64,000 nt of DNA from Sarcina sp. DSM 11001. Its GTDB lineage: Bacteria > Bacillota > Clostridia > Lachnospirales > Lachnospiraceae. The stretch covers positions 62,001 through 126,000 of the forward strand of contig NZ_FNFZ01000006.1 in NCBI RefSeq assembly GCF_900101015.1, given 5' to 3'. The position numbers and the translations under genes are program-made. Each line of letters starts with the position of its first letter. Positions within the stretch are counted from its first letter, which is position 1. The notes below the pieces were generated by a model, which worked only from the letters and a program-made list of their open reading frames with translations, searched no databases and was not told the origin of the DNA. Shown here piece after piece: positions 36,343 to 45,703 of this stretch.

Positions 36343-39336
36343 ATGGGAGATAGACAAAAGGTCCTGCGAATATCGGTGCGCAGACTTGTCGAGTTTTTGC
36401 TGAGAAGCGGTTCCCTTGAGTCAAGGTCGGGGCCTTCCGGAGAAGCGGCAATGCGCGAAGGGGCCAGGATCCATCGGCAGATCCAGAAAAAAGGGGGAGA
36501 GGGTTATCGGGCGGAAGTGCCGCTGAAACTGGAGATCCCTCTGAACGAGGACGGTCTGCCTGTCCTTCCTGTCTGTACAGAGACCGCGCTGGAAAGTGAA
36601 CTGAATGTGTCAGGAAATGACAGAATTGCCCCGGCATGTGGTATGACCGCAACTGACAGTGACAGCTCTTCGCCGGAAAGTGATCAGACGCCGGTCTGTC
36701 CTGCCCCTGTTTCGGGGCAAAGTCCCGGGAATGGCGCTTACGGCCATGACAGCCCCCGGACCTGTGCCGGAAACAGAGACCAGGTGCCTTCTTCTGATCT
36801 TTTCCTGTGTCTGGAGGGAAGGGCGGACGGGATCTTTAAAAAAGATTCCTCTGATATTTTTGTGGTCGACGAGATCAAGACTGTTTCCCGGGGGCTGCAG
36901 GAAATGCGGGAGCCGGAGGAGGTCCATCTGGCCCAGGCGAGGTGCTACGCCTATATGTATGCGGCGAAGGAAGGCCTGGACAGGATCGGTATCCGCATGA
37001 CTTATTGCGGACAGGTCACCGGAGAGATCCGCTTTTTTTATGAAGAGCAGTCTTTTGAAGAACTCAGCCTGTGGTTTTTCTCCCTGATCAGGGATTACGG
37101 TCCCTGGATAAAAAGGAGACTGTCTTTTGAGGAGTCGGCCATCAGAACGATCAGGGCTGTGAAATTCCCTTTTCCTTATCGGGAGGGGCAGTTTGACCTT
37201 GCGGCGGGAGTCTACAGGACGATCGTCCATGGCAGAAAGCTTTTTCTGCAGGCTCCGACAGGGACCGGGAAAACGCTTGCTGTCCTTTTTCCTGCCCTGA
37301 AGGCAGTGGGAGAGGGGAAGGCGGAGAAGATTTTTTATCTCACCGCCAAGAATGTGACCGGCAGGGTGGCGCTGGAGAGTCTTCGGCTGCTTTATGAGCG
37401 GGGGCTGTGCGTCCGCAGTCTGGAGCTTGTCTCGAAGGAGCGCTCCTGTGTCTGCGATGAGGTGGACTGCAGGTCTTCCAGCTGCCCCAGGGCAGACGGC
37501 CACTATGACCGGATCAACGGGGCGCTCAGAGATCTGCTGGACGGTGCGGAGGGCGGAGAACCCATAACGGCGGAGAAGATCGCGGACTGTGCTGAAAAGC
37601 ACTGTGTATGCCCCTATGAGCTGTCCCTTGACGCAGCGGATTTCTCGGATGTCATTATCTGCGATTATAATTATGTCTTTCACCCCCGGGTCCGTCTCAC
37701 CCGCTTTTTCGGAGACACGGAAGCAGCCGGGAAAAAGAACGGAACCATCCTCCTGGTCGATGAGGCGCACAACCTGCTGGAGCGGGGAAGGGAGATGTAC
37801 AGCGCGGAAATCTCCGCCAGAGAGGTAAAACAGTTCAGAAGATCTGTCAGGGACAGGCAGCCACAGCTCTGGAAGACGCTCAAAGACCTGGTCCGGGTCC
37901 TGAACGGTATGGAAAAAGAAGCTGCGCTAAAGAGCGCGCCCGGGAAGAGCGCGCCCGGGGCAGGCGGAGAGATCTGTACCTTCCTGCCCGGGGAACTGGA
38001 TCCCGGCCTTTCGACTGCCCTGCAGCGGGTCCGGGACAGGATCAGGTGGATCCTGGAGCAGGACAGGCGGAGCGAAGTGCTGTATACGTCTTTTATCTCA
38101 GGTGCAGGGGAGTACGAAGGGGAGAATAAAAGAGGAAAGGGAAAAACTGAGCCGGACACGGACGGAACAGGGACCGGCAATGCAGAAACAGACGCGGATA
38201 TAGCGGATATAAATATTACGGGTATAAAAAGAAAGAATAAGAAGGGAAACAATAAGAAAGAAAACAATAAGACAGGAAACAGCAGGGCAGACACCGGCAA
38301 AACACCGGAGCTTCTGGAATTCTATTTCGAAATCACGCGCTTCCACGAGGTTCTGGAAATGCTCGATGAGCACTATATCGTTTATTCGGTAAATAAGCCG
38401 GCCCGGCGGGAGGGCGGAGGCTTCAATCTGCACCTGTACTGTGCGGACCCTTCCGCCCGTCTGCAGAATTGTGAGGCCGCCTCTGTGTCAACGATCTGTT
38501 TTTCCGCCACCTTTCTCCCGATTCAGTACTACAAGGGGCTTCTGGGCGGGACCGGCGATGATTTTGAGATGTATGCCCGGTCTTCCTTTGCTCCGGACCA
38601 GCGCGAGGTGGTCATCGTAAAGGATGTGACGAGCCGCTACCGGGACCGGAGGGCGGATAATTATGAGCGCATAGCGCGCGGTATCCGGCAGATCGCGGCC
38701 TGCCGGCCGGGAAACTATATGGTTTATTTCCCTTCCTATGCATTTCTGGAAAATGTACAGGAGGCTTTCACGAGGATTTTCGGCATTGCGGCAGGCTCTG
38801 CAGAGGGAACAGACGACCTTGAGGAGAGCAGGGAAGGGATCACTCTGTTGACGCAGAAACCGCGGATGGACGATGAGGAGCGGGTTTCTTTTTTGAAAGC
38901 CTTTGAAAATCCCCGCAGTGGCTGCTCTCTGATCGGCTTCTGCGTCCTGGGAGGAATGTTCGGGGAAGGGATCGATCTCAGAAACGACCGGCTGATCGGA
39001 TGTCTCATAGTGGGGACTGGGATCCCGCCTGTTGAGCCCCGGAGGGAGCTTCTGAGAGAGTATTTTTCCTCCCGGGGTAGAAACGGATATGACTATGCCT
39101 ACCGGTTCCCGGGTATGAACAAGGTCCTGCAGGCAGCCGGCCGTGTGATCAGGACGGCGGAGGATGCGGGCGTGGTGGCCCTTATGGATGAAAGGTTTGC
39201 GGAGCGGGAAAACCGTGAGCTGTTCCCGCCGGAGTGGGGAATCCCCCGGGAGGCGGACAGCGGCGGCGCGGCAGTCATCGTCAGTAGTTTCTGGGAAAAC
39301 CTTTCCCGCGGGATGAAAGAGGGAAAAGTTTTGTAA
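36343..39336 (+). CDS. PD-(D/E)XK nuclease-DinG/XPD-type helicase fusion
   Basis: DNA helicase of 997 residues. N-terminal part carries a RecB/Cas4-like nuclease core: GRADGI (about 158), VVDEIKT (about 174-180) and QARCYAYMYA. The helicase has Walker A APTGTGKT (about 302-309), an iron-sulfur cysteine set (CVCDEVDCRSSSC near 368-380 and CAEKHCVC near 417-424), DEAH near 472, and the C-terminal GRVIRTAEDAGVVALMDERF. XPD/DinG members unwind DNA 5' to 3' and resolve R-loops or damaged DNA. Two low-complexity inserts (APGKSAPG; a Lys/Asn/Thr-rich segment near 600-650) are extras. ATG 36343 is chosen because an in-frame upstream start at 36052 lies in the mobile element. Confidence 0.88.
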   Translation: MGDRQKVLRISVRRLVEFLLRSGSLESRSGPSGEAAMREGARIHRQIQKKGGEGYRAEVPLKLEIPLNEDGLPVLPVCTETALESELNVSGNDRIAPACGMTATDSDSSSPESDQTPVCPAPVSGQSPGNGAYGHDSPRTCAGNRDQVPSSDLFLCLEGRADGIFKKDSSDIFVVDEIKTVSRGLQEMREPEEVHLAQARCYAYMYAAKEGLDRIGIRMTYCGQVTGEIRFFYEEQSFEELSLWFFSLIRDYGPWIKRRLSFEESAIRTIRAVKFPFPYREGQFDLAAGVYRTIVHGRKLFLQAPTGTGKTLAVLFPALKAVGEGKAEKIFYLTAKNVTGRVALESLRLLYERGLCVRSLELVSKERSCVCDEVDCRSSSCPRADGHYDRINGALRDLLDGAEGGEPITAEKIADCAEKHCVCPYELSLDAADFSDVIICDYNYVFHPRVRLTRFFGDTEAAGKKNGTILLVDEAHNLLERGREMYSAEISAREVKQFRRSVRDRQPQLWKTLKDLVRVLNGMEKEAALKSAPGKSAPGAGGEICTFLPGELDPGLSTALQRVRDRIRWILEQDRRSEVLYTSFISGAGEYEGENKRGKGKTEPDTDGTGTGNAETDADIADINITGIKRKNKKGNNKKENNKTGNSRADTGKTPELLEFYFEITRFHEVLEMLDEHYIVYSVNKPARREGGGFNLHLYCADPSARLQNCEAASVSTICFSATFLPIQYYKGLLGGTGDDFEMYARSSFAPDQREVVIVKDVTSRYRDRRADNYERIARGIRQIAACRPGNYMVYFPSYAFLENVQEAFTRIFGIAAGSAEGTDDLEESREGITLLTQKPRMDDEERVSFLKAFENPRSGCSLIGFCVLGGMFGEGIDLRNDRLIGCLIVGTGIPPVEPRRELLREYFSSRGRNGYDYAYRFPGMNKVLQAAGRVIRTAEDAGVVALMDERFAERENRELFPPEWGIPREADSGGAAVIVSSFWENLSRGMKEGKVL

Positions 39337-39704
39337 ACTTGTTAAAGACTGAATTATCTGTAAATATTTGGAATTATTTGCGTAATCCTGGAAAATCAGA
39401 AAGTTCGAACAGCAGTGAAATTGTGGATAACTCTGTGGATTTTGGGGATAACAATGTGATTTTGAGAAAATATCAAGGTTTTTGAAGTCTGATTGCAAAC
39501 GGAATATCGACGAAAAGTGGCGGTGCCGTTATTATTGACTGGATTGATTAACAACATTTTTGTAAACTTCAGACCCCTTCGAAAAAGGGGGGAGTAGAGC
39601 GGCAGAACAGCACCAGGACTGGTCAAAGGAACGGAACAGAGACAAAGTCAGATAAAGTAACAGAACAGAAACAAGAGCAGGAAAAGGAAAGAGAGGAACA
39701 GGAT

Positions 39705-41030
39705 ATGTGGGCACAGGAGAGCGTTTTTTATCAGATTTATACCCTGGGATTCTGCGGAGCACCGGTTTTCAATGAAGAGCATTCTGAAGAACAGACAGCT
39801 CTGCACAGGATCCGCAAGGTTGAGGAGTGGATCCCTCATTTAAAGAAACTTGGTATCAATGCCGTGTATTTCTGTCCGCTTTTTTCGTCGGATTCCCACG
39901 GTTATGATACAAGGGACTACTATAAGCTGGATGAAAGGCTTGGCACTAATGACGATTTCCGCGATGTCTGCAGGGCCCTGCACGATAACGGGATCAGGGT
40001 CGTCCTGGACGGTGTGTTCAACCATGTCGGACGTGGATTCAAACAGTTCAGGGATGTTCAGGAAAAGCGGGAACAGTCTCCCTACCGCGACTGGTTCCAT
40101 ATCGATTTTAACGGGAATTCCAATTATAACGACGGTTTCTGGTACGATGGCTGGGAAGGTCATTATGAGCTTGTCCGTCTGAACCTGCGCAATGAGGAAG
40201 TGATCGGGCATATCTTCGAGGCAGTCAGGTACTGGGTCGAAAATTTTGAGATCGACGGCCTGAGGCTGGATGTGGCGTATTGCCTGGACAGGGATTTCCT
40301 TCGGAGGCTCCGCTCCTTTACGGATTCCCTTAAACCTGATTTCTTCCTGATCGGAGAGATCCTGGGAGGGGATTACAAGACGATCATTGGCGACGGACTG
40401 CTGCATTCGGCTACAAACTATGAGTGCTATAAGGGACTTTATTCCAGCTTCAACAGCATGAACATGTTTGAGATCATCCACTCTCTGATCCGGCAGTTCG
40501 GTTCGGACCCCTGGACTTTGTACAGGGGGAAGCACCTGCTGTCCTTTGTGGATAATCATGATGTCACCCGGGCGGCGACGATCCTGCAGAATCCGGATCA
40601 TCTGCCTCTCATGTATGCGCTCTGCTTCGGCATGCCCGGCATCCCCTGCCTCTATTATGGAAGTGAATGGGGAGTGGAAGGAGATAAAAAGGACGGAGAT
40701 CAGACCCTGCGGCCCTGTTTTGAAAAACCGGAATGGAATGCGTTGACTGATCTGATCAGCAAAATGTGCAGAGCCAAAACAGGATCCGATGCCCTGTGCC
40801 ACGGGGATTTCAGGAGCGTTCTCCTTACGAACAGGCAGTGCATTTTTGAGAGAAAGACAGAAAAAGAGCGTGTTCTGGTCGCTGTCAATGCGGACGAAGA
40901 GGAATATGTCGCACACTTTAATGCCGGCTGCGGGACGGCCGTCGATCTGATCACAGGCAGGATGCATGATTTCGGAGGCGGGAGCCATCTGCCTCCCTGC
41001 AGCGCCGCATTCTGGAAGATGGAAAAGTGA
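39705..41030 (+). CDS. GH13 alpha-amylase family protein (cyclomaltodextrinase/neopullulanase-like)
   Basis: Cytosolic glucan hydrolase, 441 residues, no signal peptide. Catalytic regions: I VVLDGVFNHVGRG, II DGLRLDVAY (nucleophile Asp near 188), III LIGEIL (acid Glu near 217), IV FVDNHDVTR (Asp near 284). N-terminal CBM34 of typical neopullulanases is lacking, so it is a short form acting on maltodextrins. GAGAGGAACAGGAT precedes ATG 39705, itself part of an AGAACAG-rich repeat. No sugar transporter adjacent. Confidence 0.9.
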   Translation: MWAQESVFYQIYTLGFCGAPVFNEEHSEEQTALHRIRKVEEWIPHLKKLGINAVYFCPLFSSDSHGYDTRDYYKLDERLGTNDDFRDVCRALHDNGIRVVLDGVFNHVGRGFKQFRDVQEKREQSPYRDWFHIDFNGNSNYNDGFWYDGWEGHYELVRLNLRNEEVIGHIFEAVRYWVENFEIDGLRLDVAYCLDRDFLRRLRSFTDSLKPDFFLIGEILGGDYKTIIGDGLLHSATNYECYKGLYSSFNSMNMFEIIHSLIRQFGSDPWTLYRGKHLLSFVDNHDVTRAATILQNPDHLPLMYALCFGMPGIPCLYYGSEWGVEGDKKDGDQTLRPCFEKPEWNALTDLISKMCRAKTGSDALCHGDFRSVLLTNRQCIFERKTEKERVLVAVNADEEEYVAHFNAGCGTAVDLITGRMHDFGGGSHLPPCSAAFWKMEK

Positions 41031-41477
41031 TCAGTACAACGCATGCTGCCACTGAGCGGCGGCAAACCAGCTTCGTCAAAAATTTTCCCAGGTATTATCA
41101 GGTATTTTCCCACGTTTTTCAGTGCAAAAAGCCAGAGGAAGCCTTGCACGGGAGGGGGCGGTCAGGAGGCCTGTAAGCAGACCATTGAATAAAGAGGGAT
41201 TCGGGCATATAATAAGGATATATTATGAAATATTACAGAAATTATAAAATATTTTAAAATAAGAAGGCAGGCACAGTAAGAAGGCAGGCGCCGGGAAATG
41301 TGGATTACGACTGTCAGGGCACTGTTTAGAAGTTATTAAGCAACAGTGCCTGCACCCCTGCTTCACACTTAAAAGTGTGTGGATACAATCCGGCCTGTCA
41401 GGGGGTGAGGTCGTTGCGGCAGTACAAAACAGGAGCAATGCACAGCTTCTGACTGTGGTAAAGAAGGAGAATAACGA
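41031..41477. other. Gap upstream of the hybrid kinase
   Basis: No gene seen. It holds a hairpin (GGGCACTGTT/AACAGTGCC at 41318-41350), a small CACAC/GTGTG hairpin near 41363-41380, and a duplicated AGTAAGAAGGCAGGC at about 41266-41290. Confidence 0.5.
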
Positions 41478-43529
41478 ATGGAGAACCTTCATAAGGATTA
41501 TCGAGAGCATGGAACTCCGCCCGGGGGAGAGACAGCGGGACTGTCTCCGGAGGAGATCCGTGCGCTGATCCAGGAAAATGAGAACCTCAGGCAGGAGCTG
41601 CGGATACGGGACAATGATATCCTGAGCCATGACCAGGTTTTTGACTCTATTGTGTCAGGAACTCTTCACGTGATCCTGGTAATGTCTGTCACCACCTTTC
41701 GCGCGGAATTCATCACCTCAAACCTGGAAAATGCCCTGGGGGTTCAGACCGGGGAAGCCCTGGAGGATGTCCGAAGGATCAGTCCCGCTTTTGAAGACAT
41801 TGAGAAATATGACAGGAGGGAAGAGACCTTTATCCACAGGACAAACGGGTCGCGCCGTCAGTATCTGATCTATGTGATCCATCTTCCCTATGGCAGGTCC
41901 GACCGGGTCGCGGTCGTTCTTTTGTGCACATCGAACGCGGCAAAGGGTGATCTGGAGGAAATGATGCTCCAGCAGACACAGGATATCAACCGTGCCGCTG
42001 GTTATTTCCTGGCCAGTATGTCGCATGATTTCCGGGTTCCGATAAGTTCCATCTCGGGTTTTGTCATGCTGCTGATGAAAAACGCGGAGAATCCCTCCAA
42101 GGTCAGGGAATATGCACACAGGATCGGGGTCGCCTGTCAGGAGATTATGGGGACTGTGGATCAGATCCTTGATATGAGCCGGATCGGGTCCGGTGATCTG
42201 AACATGGAGTCCGAGGAATTCGGACTGGGGCTGATGCTGGAGGAGGTCTCCACCATATTTTCCAGTCTGGCCAACGCCAGGAATCAGAAGTTTGTGTTTT
42301 CCACTAAGGGCATTGAGCATGATATCGTCCTGGGGGACAGATCCAGAATCATGGAAATGCTCCGCGGCGTGTTGTCCAATGCAGTCAAGTTTACCCCCTC
42401 GGGAGGCAGGGTGGAACTGACTGTCACCGGGACACCTGACCGGGAAGGCAGGGAGGTTGCCCTTACCTTTGAGGTCAGGGACACGGGGATCGGTATGGAC
42501 AGAGAGTCTGTTGAATCATATTTCCGGAGCGAATCTTCCGAGGATGTGCGGAGCGAGCCCGGGCGCGGGACAGGAATCTGGCTGACCAGAAAGCTTGTCT
42601 CCATGATGGGTGGCACGATCTCTGCACAGAGTTTACCTGGAGAGGGGACGATCATCTGGATCCGTCTCCGCCTCAGTATGGTCAATGGGAGCGATCCCGA
42701 TTTCTGGAATCAGAGAGGGATCCACCGTATGCTTATCGTCAACAGCAATCTTCAGGAGGGAGCAAGGATACGCAATCTGATGGAAAGCGCAGGGGTCGAG
42801 GCTCTGAGTATTTCCTCCGGATACGGGACGGTCAAGATGATCGAGCAGTCCAGCGCCGAGGAAATGGGATTTGACCTGATCCTGCTCGATGAAGATATTC
42901 AGGATCTGGAATGGCGGGAAGTGCTGGGAAATCTCCGCGCCATGTCCTGGATCAAAATGCCTGTGATCTTCCTGATGTCCGGACGCACTTCCATGGCCAG
43001 GGAGATCGAAGGGACGGGTGTAAGCCATGTCCTCCAGAAGCCGTTTTATTTCTCCGCGCTCCACAGACTGGCGGAACAGGCCTTTGAAGAACGGAAGGAC
43101 GCCGGGCAGGCGGATGACCAGACAGATGATTATTCTCTGGAAGGACTCCGTTTCCTCGCGGCGGAAGACAATGCCATGAATGCAGATCTGCTCAAAGAGC
43201 TCCTGGAGATGTCGGGCGCCCGCTGTGAGATCGCCAGGAACGGCCGGGCTGCGCTGGCCATGTTCAGCAATTCCAGGCCGGGATATTATGATGCCATCCT
43301 GATGGATATCCAGATGCCGGTCATGGACGGCTGTACGGCTGCTTCCGCTATCCGGTCGCTTGACCGGGAGGACGCAAAGACCATCCAGATCTATGCGATG
43401 ACGGCGGGGACCCTCGAGGAGGATGTGGCCAGATCATTTGAAGCCGGCATGAATGCGCATATTCCCAAGCCTGTGGATATCCATGTCATCAAGAATCATA
43501 TCCGCAGGAAAAAGGATATCCGGTCCTGA
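41478..43529 (+). CDS. Soluble hybrid histidine kinase with two receiver domains
   Basis: 683 residues, no membrane segment. Order: short coiled N-terminus, PAS-like region (about 55-165), HisKA with MSHDFRVPISSISGF (His near 183), HATPase (NAVKFTPSGG, DTGIGMD, GRGTGIWLTRKLVSMMGG), then receiver 1 (about 416-530, ILLDEDIQD) and receiver 2 (about 553-675, ILMDIQMPVMDG with Asp near 612 and a late PKP). It signals through phosphotransfer to an unlinked partner; no output domain is present. AAGGAGAATAACGA precedes ATG 41478. Signal unknown. Confidence 0.9.
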   Translation: MENLHKDYREHGTPPGGETAGLSPEEIRALIQENENLRQELRIRDNDILSHDQVFDSIVSGTLHVILVMSVTTFRAEFITSNLENALGVQTGEALEDVRRISPAFEDIEKYDRREETFIHRTNGSRRQYLIYVIHLPYGRSDRVAVVLLCTSNAAKGDLEEMMLQQTQDINRAAGYFLASMSHDFRVPISSISGFVMLLMKNAENPSKVREYAHRIGVACQEIMGTVDQILDMSRIGSGDLNMESEEFGLGLMLEEVSTIFSSLANARNQKFVFSTKGIEHDIVLGDRSRIMEMLRGVLSNAVKFTPSGGRVELTVTGTPDREGREVALTFEVRDTGIGMDRESVESYFRSESSEDVRSEPGRGTGIWLTRKLVSMMGGTISAQSLPGEGTIIWIRLRLSMVNGSDPDFWNQRGIHRMLIVNSNLQEGARIRNLMESAGVEALSISSGYGTVKMIEQSSAEEMGFDLILLDEDIQDLEWREVLGNLRAMSWIKMPVIFLMSGRTSMAREIEGTGVSHVLQKPFYFSALHRLAEQAFEERKDAGQADDQTDDYSLEGLRFLAAEDNAMNADLLKELLEMSGARCEIARNGRAALAMFSNSRPGYYDAILMDIQMPVMDGCTAASAIRSLDREDAKTIQIYAMTAGTLEEDVARSFEAGMNAHIPKPVDIHVIKNHIRRKKDIRS

Positions 43530-43562
43530 GGGAAACCCGGAGTGGATCAAGGCTGCCAGGCT

Positions 43563-43681
43563 GCTCAGGGATATCAGGTCCAGGGGTGTCACGATCAGGA
43601 TAACAGGCTCAGGATATCGGGATAAGGGATATCAGGCTCAGGATATCAGGATCAGGGGTATGAGGCTCAGGATTATCAGGA
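43563..43681. repeat. Tandem CAGGATATC repeats
   Basis: About eight imperfect units related to GGCTCAGGATATC fill the gap after the kinase and end with ATCAGGA before the next ATG (43682), providing its ribosome site. The unit resembles the last codons of the kinase (AAGGATATCCGG). Confidence 0.85.
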
Positions 43682-44167
43682 ATGGAAGAGAAGGGCTTTT
43701 TTAAGAGACTTTTTGAAAAGATCAGGGAATGGTTTCTGCACCTGCTTCGGATCCTGTTTCCTCAGGATATCCTCGATGAGATCAGGGAGCGCGCAGGAAA
43801 CAGGGAAGAAGGAAATGCGGCCGGGGGATCCGGTGCGGACACAGAAGACAGCGGATTGTCGGACATGGAGAGGAGGCAGATGATGGCGTCGCCCGTTACA
43901 AGGCTCCATTTGCGTTTTTTGGGACGCGTACAGGGCGTTGGATTTCGATACCAGTCAATGTATGCTGCCAGAAATTTCAATTTGACGGGCTGGGTGAAAA
44001 ATATGCCGGACGGGAGTGTGGAAATGGAGGTCCAGGGACCTGAAGAAGCCATTGACTACATGCTCCTGCAGCTGCAGACCGGCAGATGGATCCGCATAGA
44101 ACACATCGAAAAGAAGAAGCTGCCCCTGGTGCGGGAAGAGCGCGGATTCCAGGTAAGAGGGTATTAG
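43682..44167 (+). CDS. Acylphosphatase with N-terminal amphipathic extension
   Basis: Hydrolyses acyl phosphates (for example carbamoyl- or acetyl-phosphate). The C-terminal 90 residues are a full acylphosphatase: GRVQGVGFRYQ with the catalytic Arg and GWVKNMPDGSVE with the catalytic Asn. The first 70 residues are not in normal family members: a positively charged amphipathic helix (KGFFKRLFEKIREWFLHLL) then a polar linker, possibly for membrane association. An internal ATG near residue 67 could give the bare enzyme. A strong terminator follows. Confidence 0.87.
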   Translation: MEEKGFFKRLFEKIREWFLHLLRILFPQDILDEIRERAGNREEGNAAGGSGADTEDSGLSDMERRQMMASPVTRLHLRFLGRVQGVGFRYQSMYAARNFNLTGWVKNMPDGSVEMEVQGPEEAIDYMLLQLQTGRWIRIEHIEKKKLPLVREERGFQVRGY

Positions 44168-44233
44168 TGTACTGATGTCCCATTTTCCCGCAGGCCGGAT
44201 ACTTTGTAATGTGTTGATGAAAAGACAAAGTAG

Positions 44234-44282
44234 AAAAGACCAAAGCGCCTCCAGCTTCGGTGCGGACGCTTTGGTCTTTTGT
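44234..44282 (+). terminator. Terminator after acylphosphatase
   Basis: AAAAGACCAAAGCG and CGCTTTGGTCTTTT form a perfect stem ending in a T-run. Confidence 0.9.
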
Positions 44283-44299
44283 GTGTTACAATTCCTTAT

Positions 44300-44460
44300 C
44301 AGTTCTTACAGGAATCAGTTTTTTACTGGAAAAAGTTTTTACAGGAAATAGATTTATTCCAGGAAAATAGTTTTTTTCCAGGGAAAATTTTTTCCAGAAA
44401 AATGGTTTTTACAGGATAAAGTTCTTTATAGAAAAAAATTCTTTATAGGGAAAAAAACAA
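44300..44460. repeat. Degenerate TTTTTACAGGAAA repeats
   Basis: About nine units of the type TTTTTACAGGAAATAG, TTTTTTCCAGGGAAA and TTCTTTATAGGGAAA, upstream of the double-Nudix gene. Many carry AGGAAA or AGGGAAA. Confidence 0.8.
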
Positions 44461-44506
44461 GAAGAAAAGACAATACAAGGGAAAAGAAAAACGAGGAGAA
44501 GAGAAA

Positions 44507-45571
44507 ATGAGTCACTCCGCGGCGCTGAGCACTCTCTGCTATATGGAAAAAGACGGAAAATATCTGATGCTGCACCGGACTGTCAAAAAAAATGATGTCA
44601 ACAAGGACAAATGGATCGGTGTCGGGGGACATTTTGAGGCGGACGAGAGTCCCGAGGAGTGCCTGCTGCGGGAGGTCCGGGAGGAGACCGGCTACAGGCT
44701 GACCTCATGGCGGTTCCGGGGGATCGTGACCTTTGTCTCCGGGGACGGCGTCACAGAATATATGCACCTGTTTACAGCGGACGGCTTCGAGGGAGAACCC
44801 ATCCTGTGCGATGAGGGACAGCTCGAGTGGGTGGACATCAGCCGGGTCTGGAACCTCAACATCTGGGAGGGTGACAAGATCTTTTTCAGGCTGATCGACG
44901 AAAATGAACCCTTCTTTTCCCTGAAGCTCGTCTATAACGGGAGCGGAGGACTGGTCTCTGCCGATCTGAACGGAAAACCCATGGAGCTTTTTGAGATCCT
45001 GAATGAGGACGGAACGAAGACGGGGCTGGTGCGGGAGCGCGGCGTCGCTCACCGGGAGGGGAGCCTCCACGGGACGGTGCATACCTGGATCGTGAGGCGG
45101 GCCGGGGAGGAACCGTCGGATCCGTCAGCTCCGGATGGAAACGAAGGGCGCTGGGAGGTCCTGCTGCAGAAACGCAGCGCTGTCAAGGACTCCAACCCGG
45201 GCTGCTATGATATCTCATCGGCGGGACACATCGCGGCCGGAGATGAGCCGCTGGGGGCTGCCCTGAGGGAACTGGAGGAGGAACTGGGCATTACTGCGGA
45301 TCCGGCTGACCTGCATTATGTCGGAAAGCACCGCGGAGCCTTTGAGGCACCGTTTTACGGGCGGATGTTCAGGGACAATGAGCTCAGCAGCGTCTTTGTC
45401 ATCACCAGGCGTTTTGATGACGACGATTTTTCCCTCCAGGAGGAGGAAGTGGAGTCTGTCCGCTGGATGGATTATGAAAAATGCCGTGAGGCGATCCATG
45501 CGGGTACCCTGCCCAACTGTATCTATGAAGATGAATTTGAGATGGTCGGCGCCTATCTGAAAGGACTGTGA
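44507..45571 (+). CDS. Double Nudix hydrolase
   Basis: Two Nudix domains in one 354-residue chain. Domain 1 (about 1-155) has GGHFEADESPEECLLREVREETGY, the MutT-type box usual for 8-oxo-dGTP diphosphatases; domain 2 (about 180-354) has AGHIAAGDEPLGAALRELEEELG and an N-terminal part like isopentenyl-diphosphate isomerase-related Nudix proteins (VLLQKRSAVKDSNPGCYDIS). Both boxes keep all catalytic Glu residues. Substrates unknown; a nucleotide-pool-cleaning role is inferred for domain 1. GAGGAGAAGAGAAA precedes ATG 44507. Confidence 0.9.
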   Translation: MSHSAALSTLCYMEKDGKYLMLHRTVKKNDVNKDKWIGVGGHFEADESPEECLLREVREETGYRLTSWRFRGIVTFVSGDGVTEYMHLFTADGFEGEPILCDEGQLEWVDISRVWNLNIWEGDKIFFRLIDENEPFFSLKLVYNGSGGLVSADLNGKPMELFEILNEDGTKTGLVRERGVAHREGSLHGTVHTWIVRRAGEEPSDPSAPDGNEGRWEVLLQKRSAVKDSNPGCYDISSAGHIAAGDEPLGAALRELEEELGITADPADLHYVGKHRGAFEAPFYGRMFRDNELSSVFVITRRFDDDDFSLQEEEVESVRWMDYEKCREAIHAGTLPNCIYEDEFEMVGAYLKGL

Positions 45572-45653
45572 TCAAGGGATGTGATCAAGGGACGTGGTCA
45601 AGGGATGTGATCAAGGGATGTGATCAAGGGGTGTGATCAAGGAATGTGATCAG
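45569..45653. repeat. 13-bp tandem array starting at the Nudix stop codon
   Basis: Six units of TGATCAAGGGATG (with variants) and a partial seventh. The first TGA is the stop codon (45569-45571). Each unit contains a TGA stop, a ribosome-site-like AAGGG and an ATG. Confidence 0.94.
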
Positions 45654-45703
45654 TACCTGAAAGGAACAGGACAGTACACTTATTTTTTAGAGAGAGGGAG
45701 AAC

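Noticed and set aside
39574-39590. CCCCTT/AAGGGG stem as terminator of the helicase gene
   Set aside because: Very short, 240 bp after the stop, and no T-run on the plus strand; left unannotated.
41223-41630. 135-codon minus-strand frame before the hybrid kinase
   Set aside because: Overlaps the kinase start, contains hairpins, no family similarity.
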